The notes under the pieces were generated by a model that worked only from the letters and a program-made list of their open reading frames with translations, ran no database searches and had not been told where the DNA came from. The translations under genes and the position numbers were made by a program. This document shows positions 52,212 through 63,285 of a stretch of DNA of 64,000 nt, one piece after another. Within the stretch, counting starts at the first letter, position 1, and each line of letters opens with the position of its first letter. This stretch comes from Calliopsis andreniformis (lineage: Eukaryota; Arthropoda; Insecta; Hymenoptera; Andrenidae): the NCBI RefSeq assembly GCF_051401765.1, contig NW_027480422.1, positions 15,146,001 to 15,210,000 on the forward strand. The letters are read 5' to 3'.

Positions 52212-55200
52212 GAAATGACAATAACTTTCACACCGGTAGCAATTATTCGTTTTATACGATGGAAAAACAGTTCTATTTATTTTGTATTTTATGCTTCGGC
52301 CGTTGACTTCTAAGGCCCTAACTATTCGATCTGCTGGAGCAACGCCCTAGAGTGAAGCCTAGGTTGCCCGGAACGTAGAAATGACCATCACTTTCAAACT
52401 GGTTGCAATTAATCCTTTTATACGATGGAAGAACTGTTGTATTTTTATTGCATTTTATGCTTCGGGCGTTGACTTCTAAGGCCCTAACTATTCAATCTGT
52501 TGGGTCAACGCCCTAGAGTGAAGCCTAGGTTGCTCGGAATGTAGAAATGACCATAACATTCACACTGGTTGAAATTATTCGTTTTATATGATGGAAGAAG
52601 TGTTGTATTTATATTGTATTTTATGCATCGGGCGTTGACTTCTAAGGCCCTAACTATTCAATCTGTTGGAGCAACGCCCTAGGGTGAAGCCTAGGTTGCC
52701 CGGAAAGTAGAAATGACGTTAACTTTCACACCAGTAGCAATTATTCGTTTTACACGACGGAAAAACTGTTATATTTATATTGTATCTTATGCTTCTGGCG
52801 CTGACTTCTTAGGCCCTAACAATTCGATCTGGTGGAACAACGCCCTAGAGAGAAGCCTAGGTTGCCTGGAACGTACAAATGACCATCACTTTCACACGGG
52901 TTGCAATTATTCCAGTTATAGGATGGAAAGGCTGTTGTATTTTTATTGTATTTTATGCTTCAGGCGTTGACTTCTGAGGCCGTAGCTATTCGATGTGGTG
53001 GAAGAACGCCATAGAGTGAAGCCTAGGTTGCCGGGAACGTATAAATGACCATATCTTTCATACTGGTTGCAATTATTCGTTTTATATGATGGAAGAAATG
53101 TTGTATTAATATTGTATTTTATGCTGCTGGCGTTCACTTCTTAGGCCCTAACTAGTCGATCTGGTGGAACAACGCCCTGGAGTGAAGCCTAGGTTGCCCG
53201 GAACGTAGAAATGACCATAACTTTCACACTGGTTGCTATTATTCGTTTTATACGATGGAAAAACTGTTATATTTATATTGTATTTTTTGCTACCGGCGTT
53301 GACTTCTAAGGCCCTAACTATTCGATCTGGTGGAGCAACGCCCTAGAGTGAAGCCGAGGTTGCCCGGAACGTAGAAATGACAATCACTTTCAAACTGGTT
53401 GCAATTATTCCGGTTATATGATGGAAAAACTGTTGTATCTTTATTGTACTTTATGTTTCGAGCTTTGACTTCTAAGGCCCTAACTATTCGATCTGGTGGA
53501 GCAGCGCCCTAGAGTGAAGCCTAGGTTGCCCGGAACGTAGAAGTGGCCATTACGTTCACATTGGATGCAATTATGCGTTCTATACGATGGGAAAACTGCT
53601 GTATTTATATTGTATTTTATGATTCTGGCGTTGACTTCTTAGGCCCTAACTATTCGACCTGGTGGAGCAATGCCCTAGAGTGAAGCCTAGGTTGCCGGGA
53701 ACGTAGAAATGACCGTTACTTTCACATTGTTTGCAATTATTCAGTATATACGATGGAAAAACTGTTTAATTGTATTGTATTTTATGCTTCTGGCGTTGAC
53801 TTCTAAGGCCATATCTATTCGATGTGGTGTAGCAACGCCCTAGTGTGAACCCTAGGTTGCCCGGTACGTAGAAATGGCCATAACTTTCACGCTGGTTGCA
53901 ATTATTCCTGTTATACGATGGAAGGACTGTTGCATTGTTATTGTATTTTATGCTTCTGGCGTTGACTTCTCAGGCCCTAACTATTCGGTCTGGTGGAGCA
54001 ACGGCCTAGAGTGAAGCCTAGGTTGCCCGGAACGTAGAAATGACCTTAGCTTTCATACTGGATGCAATTATTTGTTTTATGCGATGGAAAAACTGTTGTA
54101 ATTATATTGTATTTTATGCTTGTGGCGATGACTTCTTAGGCCCTAACTATTCGGTTTGGTGTAGCAACGCCCTAGGGTGAAGCCTAGGTTGCCCCGAACG
54201 TAGAAATGGCAATGTCTTTCACGCTGGTTGCAATGATTCCTGTTATACGATGGAAAAACTGTTGTATTTTTATTGTATTTTATGCTTCAGGCGTTGTCTT
54301 CTAAAGTCGCAGCTATTCGACGTGGTGGAGCAACGCCCTAGAGTGAAGCCTAGGTTGCCCGGAACGTAGAAATGACCATCACTTTCAAACTGGTTGCAAT
54401 TAATCCTTTTATACGATGGAAGAACTGTTGTATTTTTATTGCATTTTATGCTTCGGGCGTTGACTTCTAAGGCCCTAACTATTCAATCTGTTGGGTCAAC
54501 GCCCTAGAGTGAAGCCTAGGTTGCTCGGAATGTAGAAATGACCATAACATTCACACTGGTTGAAATTATTCGTTTTATATGATGGAAGAACTGTTGTATT
54601 TATATTGTATTTTATGCTGCTGGCGTTCACTTCTTAGGCCCTAACTATTCGATCTGGTGGAACAACGCCCTGGGGTGAAGCCTAGGTTGCCCGGAACGTA
54701 GAAATGACCATAACTTTGACACTGGTTGCTATTATTCGTTTTATGCGATGGAAAGACTGTTATATTTATATTGTACTTTATGCTTCTGGCGTTGCCTTCT
54801 TAGGCCCTAACTGTTCGATCTGGTGGAACAACGCCCTAGAGTGAAGCCTAGGCTACCCGGAAGGTAGAAACGACCAGTACTTTCACACTGTTTGCAGTGA
54901 CTCCTGTTATACGATGGAAAAACTGTTGCATCTTTATTGAATTTTATGCTTCTGGCGTTTACTTCTAAGGCCCTAACTATTCTATCTTGTGTATCAACGC
55001 CCTAGAGTGAAGCCTAGGTTGCTCGGAATGTAAAAATGACCATAACATTCACACTGGTTGAAATTATTCGTTTTATACGATGGAAAAGCTGTTGTATTTA
55101 AATTGTATTTTATGCTTCTGGCGTTGATTTCTTAGGCCCTAACTATTCAACCTGGTGGAGCAACACCCTAGAGTGAGGCCTAGGTTGCCCGGAACGTAGA

Positions 55201-57041
55201 AATGACCATCACTTCCATCCTGGTAGCAATCATTCGTTTTATACGATGGAAAAACTGTTGTATTTTTATTGCATTTTATGCTTCGGGCACTGACTTATAA
55301 GGTCCTAACTATTCAATCTGTTGGAGCAACGCCCTAGGTTCAAGCCTAGGTTGCCCGGAATGTAGAAGTGACAATAACTTTCACACTGGTTGCAATTATT
55401 CATTTTATACGATGGAAAAACTGTTGTATTTATATTGTATTTTATGCTGCTGGCGTTCACTTCTTAGGCCCTAACTATTCGATCTGGTGGAACAACACCC
55501 TGGGGTGAAGCCTAGGTTGCCCGGAACGTAGAAATGACCATCACTTCCATCCTGGTAGCAATCATTCGTTTTATACGATGGAAAAACTGTTGTATTTATA
55601 TTGTATTTTATGCTGCTGGCGTTCACTTCTTAGGCCCTAACTATTCGATCTGGTGGAACAACGCCCTGGGGTGAAGCCTTGGTTGCCGCGAACGGAGAAA
55701 TGACCATAACTTTCACACTGGTTGCTATTTTCGTTTTATACGATGGAAAAGCTGTTGCATCTTTATTGTATTTTATGCTTCTGTCGTTGACGTCTAAGGC
55801 CGTAGCTATTAGATGTGGTGGAGCAACGCACTAGAGTGACGCCTAGGTTGCCCGGAACGTGGAATGACCATTACTTTCGCAATGTTTGCAATTATTCATT
55901 TTATACGTTGGAAAAACTGTTGTACTTATACTGTATTTTATGCTTCTGGCGTTGACCTCGTATGCCACAACTATTCCATCTGGTGGAACAACGCCCTAGG
56001 GTGAAGCCTAGGTTGCCCGGAACGTAGAAATGGAAATAACTTTCACACCGGTAGCAATTATTCGTTTTATACGATGGAAAAACAGTTCTATTTATTTGGT
56101 ATTTTATGCATCGGCCGTTGACTTCTAAGGCCCTAACTATTCGATCTGCTGGAGCAACGCCCTAGAGTGAAGCCTAGGTTGCCCGGAACGTAGAAATGAC
56201 CATCACTTTCAAACTGGTTGCAATTAATCCTTTTATACGATGGAAGAACTGTTGTATTTTTATTGCATTTTATGCTTCGGGCGTTGACTTCTAAGGCCCT
56301 AACTATTCAATCTGTTGGGTCAACGCCCTAGAGTGAAGCCTAGGTTGCTCGGAATGTAGAAATGACCATAACATTCACACTGGTTGAAATTATTCGTTTT
56401 ATATGATGGAAGAACTGTTGTATTTATATTGTATTTTATGCTGCTGGCGTTCACTTCTGAGGCCCTAACTATTCGATCTGGTGGAACAACGCCCTGGGGT
56501 GAAGCCTAGGTTGCCCGGAACGTAGAAATGACCATAACTTTGACACTGGTTGCTATTATTCGTTTTATACGATGGAAAAACTGTTCTATTAATTTTGTAT
56601 TTTATGCTTCGGGCGTTGACTTCTAAGGCCCTAACTGTCTGATCTGGTGAAGCAACGCCCTAGAGTGAAGCCTAGGTTGCCCGGAACGTAGAAATGACCT
56701 TAACTTTCACACTGGATGCTATTATTCGTTCTATACGATGGAAAAACTGTTATATTTATATTGTATCTTATGCTTCTGTCGATGACTTCTTAGGCCCTAA
56801 CAATTCGATCTCGTGGAACAACGCCCTAGAGTGAAGCCTAGGTTGCCTGGAACATACAAATGACCATCACTTTCACACGGGTTGCAATTATTCCAGTTAT
56901 AGGATGGAAAGGCAGTTGTATTTTTATTGTATTTTATGCTTCAGGCGTTGACTTCTGAGGCCGTAGCTATTCGATGTGGTGGAAGAACGCCATAGAGTGA
57001 AGCCTAGGTTGCCGGGAACGTAGAAATGACCATAACTTTCA
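52212..57041 (+). repeat. Large domain-B block, copy B (4.8 kb)
   Basis: Partner of copy A (37,783-43,111), lacking the three monomers at about 38,161-38,658. The join lies in the sequence GATGGAAGAA at 52,590, which exists at both ends of the missing piece (38,161 and 38,659), a signature of recombination between aligned monomers. Few point differences were seen; one is GCAGCGCC near 53,504 against GCAGTGCC near 39,574. Copy C follows directly, in tandem. Confidence 0.9.
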
Positions 57042-59843
57042 TACTGGTTGCAATTATTCGTTTTATATGATGGAAGAAGTGTTGTATTTATATTGTATTT
57101 TATGCATCGGGCGTTGACTTCTAAGGCCCTAACTATTCAATCTGTTGGAGCAACGCCCTAGTGTGAAGCCTAGGTTGCCCGGAAAGTAGAAATGACGTTA
57201 ACTTTCACACCAGTAGCAATTATTCGTTTTACACGACGGAAAAACTGTTATATTTATATTGTATCTTATGCTTCTGGCGTTGACTTCTTAGGCCCTAACA
57301 ATTCGATCTGGTGGAACAACGACCTAGAGTGAGGCCTAGGTTGTCCGGAACGTAGAACTGACCATAACTTTTACACTGGTAGCAATTATTCGTTTTATAC
57401 AATGGAAAAACTGTTATATTTATACTGTATCTTATGCTTCTGGCGCTGACTTCTTAGGCCCTAACAATTCGATCTGGCGGAACAACGCCCTAGAGAGAAG
57501 CCTAGGTTGCCTGGAACGAACAAATGACCATCACTTTCACACGGGTTGCAATTATTCCAGTTATAGGATGGAAAGGCTGTTGTATTTTTATTGTATTTTA
57601 TGCTTCAGGCGTTGACTTCTGAGGCCGTAGCTATTCGATGTGGTGGAAGAACGCCATAGAGTGAAGCCTAGGTTGCCGGGAACGTATAAATGACCATAAC
57701 TTTCATACTGGTTGCAATTATTCGTTTTATATGATGGAAGAAATGTTGTATTTATATTGTATTTTATGCTGCTGGCGTTCACTTCTTAGGCCCTAACTAG
57801 TCGATCTGGTGGAACAACGCCCTGGAGTGAAGCCTAGGTTGCCCGGAACGTAGAAATGACCATAACTTTCACACTGGTTGCTATTATTCGTTTTATACGA
57901 TGGAAAAACTGTTATATTTATATTGTATTTTTTGCTACCGGCGTTGACTTCTAAGGCCCTAACTATTCGATCTGGTGGAGCAACGCCCTAGAGTGAAGCC
58001 GAGGTTGCCCGGAACGTAGAAATGACGATCACTTTCAAACTGGTTGCAATTATTCCGGTTATATGATGGAAAAACTGTTGTATCTTTATTGTACTTTATG
58101 TTTCGAGCTTTGACTTCTAAGGCCCTAACTATTCGATCTGGTGGAGCAGCGCCCTAGAGTGAAGCCTAGGTTGCCCGGAACGTAGAAGTGGCCATTACGT
58201 TCACATTGGATGCAATTATGCGTTCTATACGATGGGAAAACTGTTGTATTTATATTGTATTTTATGATTCTGGCGTTGACTTCTTAGGCCCTAACTATTC
58301 GACCTGGTGGAGCAATGCCCTAGAGTGAAGCCTAGGTTGCCGGGAACGTAGAAATGACCGTTACTTTCACATTGTTTGCAATTATTCAGTATATACGATG
58401 GAAAAACTGTTTAATTGTATTGTATTTTATGCTTCTGGCGTTGACTTCTAAGGCCATATCTATTCGATGTGGTGTAGCAACGCCCTAGTGTGAACCCTAG
58501 GTTGCCCGGTACGTAGAAATGGCCATAACTTTCACGCTGGTTGCAATTATTCCTGTTATACGATGGAAGGACTGTTGCATTGTTATTGTATTTTATGCTT
58601 CTGGCGTTGACTTCTCAGGCCCTAACTATTCGGTCTGGTGGACTAACGGCCTAGAGTGAAGCCTAGGCTGCCCGGAACGTAGAAATGACCTTAGCATTCA
58701 TACTGGATGCAATTATTTGTTTTATGCGATGGAAAAACTGTTGTAATTATATTGTATTTTATGCTTGTGGCGATGACTTCTTAGGCCCTAACTATTCGGT
58801 TTGGTGTAGCAACGCCCTAGGGTGAAGCCTAGGTTGCCCCGAACGTAGAAATGGCAATGTCTTTCACGCTGGTTGCAATGATTCCTGTTATACGATGGAA
58901 AAACTGTTGTATTTTTACTGTATTTTATGCTTCAGGCGTTGTCTTCTAAAGTCGCAGCTATTCGACGTGGTGGAGCAACGCCCTAGAGTGAAGTCTAGGT
59001 TGCCCGGAACGTAGAAATGACCATCACTTTCAAACTGGTTGCAATTAATCCTTTTATACGATGGAAGAACTGTTGTATTTTTATTGCATTTTATGCTTCG
59101 GGCGTTGACTTCTAAGGCCCTAACTATTCAATCTGTTGGGTCAACGCCCTAGAGTGAAGCCTAGGTTGCTCGGAATGTAGAAATGACCATAACATTCACA
59201 CTGGTTGAAATTATTCGTTTTATATGATGGAAGAACTGTTGTATTTATATTGTATTTTATGCTGCTGGCGTTCACTTCTTAGGCCCTAACTATTCGATCT
59301 GGTGGAACAACGCCCTGGGGTGAAGCCTAGGTTGCCCGGAACGAAGAAATGACCATAACTTTGACACTGGTTGCTATTATTCGTTTTATACGATGGAAAA
59401 ACTGTTGTATTAATTTTGTATTTTATGCTTCGGGCGTTGACTTCTAAGGCCCTAACTGTTTGATCTGGTGAAGCAACGCCCTAGAGTGAAGCCTAGGTTG
59501 CCCGGAACGTAGAAATGACCTTAACTTTCACACTGGATGCTATTATTCGTTCTATACGATGGAAAAACTGTTATATTTATATTGTATCTTATGCTTCTGG
59601 CGATGACTTCTTAGGCCCTAACAATTCGATCTCGTGGAACAACGCCCTAGAGTGAAGCCTAGGTTGCCTGGAACATACAAATGACCATCACTTTCACACG
59701 GGTTGCAATTATTCCAGTTATAGGATGGAAAGGCTGTTGTATTTTTATTGTATTTTATGCTTCAGGCGTTGACTTCTGAGGCCGTAGCTATTCGATGTGG
59801 TGGAAGAACGCCATAGAGTGAAGCCTAGGTTGCCGGGAACGTA
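57042..59843 (+). repeat. Large domain-B block, copy C (2.8 kb, shortened)
   Basis: Starts 4,479 bp (27 monomers minus 3 bp) after the matching point of copy B. At about 57,250-57,415 it gains one monomer of 32.9-kb type (GGAACAACGACC, GTAGAACTGACC), after which the offset is 4,645 bp. It keeps the seven unusual monomers (57,860-59,005). It then lacks about 1.82 kb (11 monomers) corresponding to 40,800-42,620 of copy A. The ends of that missing piece are two near-identical runs starting at the AATTAATCC monomers 40,467 and 42,292; copy C has one such run (59,043). Afterwards it matches 42,611-43,090 at 16,751 bp. Confidence 0.85.
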
Positions 59844-60215
59844 TAAATGACCATAACTTTCATACTGGTTGCAATTATTCGTTTTATATGATGGAAGAAA
59901 TGTTGTATTTATATTGTATTTTATGCTGCTGGCGTTCACTTCTTAGGCCCTAACTAGTCGATCTGGTTGAACAACATCCTAAGGTGAAGCCTACGTTGCC
60001 CGGAAAGTAGAAATGACCATAACTTTCATACTGGTTGCAATTATTCGTTTGATACGATGGAAAAGCTGTTGTACTTATATTGTATTTTATTCCTCTGGCG
60101 TTGTCTTCTTTGGCCCTAACTATTCGATCTGGTGGAACAACACCCTAGGGTGAAGCCTAGGTTCCCGGGAAACTAGAAATGACCATAACTTTCATACTGG
60201 TTGCAATTATTCCTG
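59844..60215 (+). repeat. Domain-B monomers matching 33.5-33.85 kb
   Basis: About two monomers with CTGGTTGAACAACATCC, TTATTCCTCTGGCG and CCCGGGAAACTAG, as at 33,580-33,835. The match breaks at about 60,215, where this locus reads AATTATTCCTGTTATACG and the partner reads CATTATTCGTTTTATAC. Confidence 0.7.
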
Positions 60216-61150
60216 TTATACGATGGCAAAAGCTCTTGTATGTATATCGTATTTTATGCTTCTGGCGCTTACTTCTTAGGCCCTAACTATTCCGTCTGGT
60301 GGAACAACGCCCTAGGGTGAAGCCTAGGTTGCCCGGAAAGTAGAAATGAGCATCTCTTTCTCACTGGTTGCAATCATGCCTGTTATACGATGGAAAAAGT
60401 GTTGTAGTTTTATTGTATTTTATGTTTCGGGCATAGACTTCTATGGTCCAACCTATTCGATCTGGTGGAGCAACGCCCTAGAGTCAAGCCTAGGTTGCAC
60501 GGAAAGTAGATATGACCATACCTTTCACACTGGTTGCAATTATTCCTGTTATACGATGAAAAAACTGTTGTATTGTTATTGTATTTTACGCTTCGGGCGT
60601 TAACTTCTAAGGCCCTAAATATTCGATCTGGTGGAGCAACGCCCTAGGGTGAAGCCTAGATTGCACGGAACGTAGAAATGACCATAACGTTCATACTGGT
60701 TGCAATTATTCGTTTTATAAGATGGAAAGGCTGTTGTATTTATATTGTATTTTACGTTTCTGGCTTTGACTTCTAAGGCCCTATCTATTCGATCTGGTGG
60801 GGTAACGTCCAAGAGTGAAGCCTATGTTGCCCGGAACGTAGAAATGACCTGTACTTTCACACTGGTTGCAATTATTCCTGTCATACGATGGGAAAACTGT
60901 TGTACTTATGTTGTATTTTATGCTTCTGCCGTCGAATTCTAAGTCGCTAACTATTCGATCTGGTGGAGCAACGCCCTAAAGTGAAGCCTAGCTTGCCCGG
61001 AACGTAGAAATGACCGTTACTTTCACACTGTTTGTAAATATACATTATATACGATCGAAAACCTGTTGTATTTATATTGTATTTTATGCTTCTGGCGTTC
61101 ACTTCTTGGGCCCTAACTATTCGATCTGGTGGAACAACGCCCTATGGTGA
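60216..61150 (+). repeat. Second, more diverged A-like island in domain B
   Basis: About 5.6 monomers unlike their B neighbours. It includes a very divergent unit (ATGAGCATCTCTTTCTC, GTTGTAGTTTTATTG, GGGCATAGACTTC), one with ACCATACCTTTC, one with GGGGTAACGTCC and CCTATGTTGCCC, and one with GACCTGTACTTTC and CGTCGAATTCTAAGTC. The last two resemble 22.65 and 20.2 kb of domain A. The final unit has GCAAATATACATTATA-type sequence written TTTGTAAATATACATT. B-type sequence resumes at about 61,150 (TTGACCGGAACG, CACCGGTAGC, ACACGACGG), matching 28,148 onward. No long near-identical A partner was found, so the assignment is tentative. Confidence 0.55.
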
Positions 61151-61495
61151 AGCCTAGGTTGACCGGAACGTAGAAATGACCTTAACTTTCACACCGGTAG
61201 CAATTATTCGTTTTACACGACGGAAAAACTGTTATATTTATATTGTATCTTATGCTTCTGGCGTTGACTTCTTAGGCCCTAACAATTCGATCTGGTGGAA
61301 CAACGACCTAGAGTGAGGCCTAGGTTGTCCGGAACGTAGAACTGACCATAACTTTTACACTGGTAGCAATTATTCGTTTTATACAATGGAAAAACTGTTG
61401 TATTTATATTGTATTTTATGCTTGTGGCGTTGACTTCTAAGGCACTAACTATTCTATCTGGTGTATCAACGCCCTAGAGTGAAGCCTAGGTTGCT
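61151..61495 (+). repeat. Domain-B run matching 28.15-28.44 kb
   Basis: About two monomers that repeat the order at the beginning of domain B: CACCGGTAGC with ACACGACGG, then GTAGAACTGACC with TTTTACACTGGTAGC. It then switches to the TCTATCTGGTGTATCAACG run seen near 29,766. The same order of variants thus restarts right after an A-like segment at both places. Confidence 0.7.
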
Positions 61496-63285
61496 CGGAA
61501 TGTAAAAATGACCATAACATTCACACTGGTTGTAATTATTCGTTTTATACGATGGAAAAGCTGTTGTATTTAAATTGTATTTTATGCTTCTGGCGTTGAT
61601 TTCTTAGGCCCTAACTATTCAACCTGGTGGAACAACACCCTAGAGTGAGGCCTAGGTTGCCCGGAACGTAGAAATGACCATCACTTCCATCCTGGTAGCA
61701 ATTATTCGTTTTATACGATGGAAAAACTGTTGTATTTTTATTGCATGTTATGCTTCGGGCACTGACTTATAAGGTCCTAACTATTCAATCTGTTGGAGCA
61801 ACGCTCTAGGGTGAAGCCTAGGTTGCCCGGAATGTAGAAGTGACAATAACTTTCACACTGGTTGCAATTATTCATTTTATACGATGGAAAAACTGTTGTA
61901 TTTATATTGTATTTTATGCTGCTGGCGTTCACTTCTTAGGCCCTAACTATTCGATCTGGTGGAACAACACCCTGGGGTGAAGCCTAGGTTGCCCGGAACG
62001 TAGAAATGACCATCACTTCCATCCTGGTAGCAATCATTCGTTTTATACGATGGAAAAACTGTTGTATTTATATTGTATTTTATGCTGCTGGCGTTCACTT
62101 CTTAGGCCCTAACTATTCGATCTGGTGGAACAACGCCCTGGGGTGAAGCCTAGGTTGCCGGGAACGGAGAAATGACCATAACTTTCACACTGGTTGCTAT
62201 TATTCGTTTTATACGATGGAAAAACTGTTGCATCTTTATTGTATTTTATGCTTCTGTCGTTGACGTCTAAGGCCGTAGCTATTAGATGTGGTGGAGCAAC
62301 GCACTAGAGTGACGCCTAGGTTGCCCGGAACGTGGAATGCCCATTACTTTCGCAATGTTTGCAATTATTCATTTTATACGATGGAAAAACTGTTGTATTT
62401 ATATTGTATTTTATGCTGCTGGCGTTCACTTCTTAGGCCCTAACTATTCGATCTGTTGGATCAACGCCCTAGAGTGAAGCCTAGGTTGCTCGGAATGTAG
62501 AAATGACCATAACATTCACACTGGTGAAATTATTCGTTTTATACGATGGAAATGCTATTGTATTTATATTGTATTTTATGCAGCTGGCGTTCACTTCTTA
62601 GGCCCTAACCATTCGATCTGGTGAAACAACGCCCTGGGGTGAAGCCTAGGTTGCCGGGAACGTAGAAATTACCTTAACTTTCACACTGGTCGCTATTATT
62701 CGTTTTATACGATGGAGAAACTGTTATATTTATATTGTATTTTATGCTTCTGGCGTTGCCTTCTTAGGCCATAGCTGTTCGATCTGGTGGAACAACGCCC
62801 TAGAGTGAAGCCTAGGTTGCCCGGAACGTACAAATGACCATAACTTTCACTCTGGTTGCTATTATTCCTTCTATACGACATAAAAACTGTTATATTTATA
62901 TTGTATCTTATGCTTCTGGCGTTGACTTCTTAGGCCCTAACAATTCGATCTGGTGGAACAACGCCCTAGAGTGAAGCCTAGGTTGCCTGGAACGTACAAA
63001 TGACCAGCACTTTCACACGGGTTGCAATTATTCCTATTATAGGATGGAAAGACTGTTGTATTTATATTGTATTTTATGCTGCTGGCGTTCTCTTCTTAGG
63101 TCCTAACTATTCGATGTGGTGGTACAACGCCCTGGGGTGAAGCCTAGGTTGCCCGGAACGTAGAAATGACCATAACTTTCACACTGGTTGCTATTATTCG
63201 TTCTATACGATGGAAAAACTGTAATATTTATATTGTATCTTATGCGTCTGGCGTTGACTTCTTAGCCCCTAACAATTCGATGTGG
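61496..63285 (+). repeat. 1.8-kb block, copy 2
   Basis: Partner of 33,960-35,749 at 27,536 bp. Visible differences are few: GGAATGCCCATTAC at about 62,335 against GGAATGACCATTAC, CTAACCATTCG and GTGAAACAACG near 62,610, and GACATAAAAACTG near 62,877. The match ends at GATGTGGTGG, after which this copy reads AGCAACGCCCTAGGG and copy 1 reads AACAACGCCCAGGGG. Confidence 0.85.
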
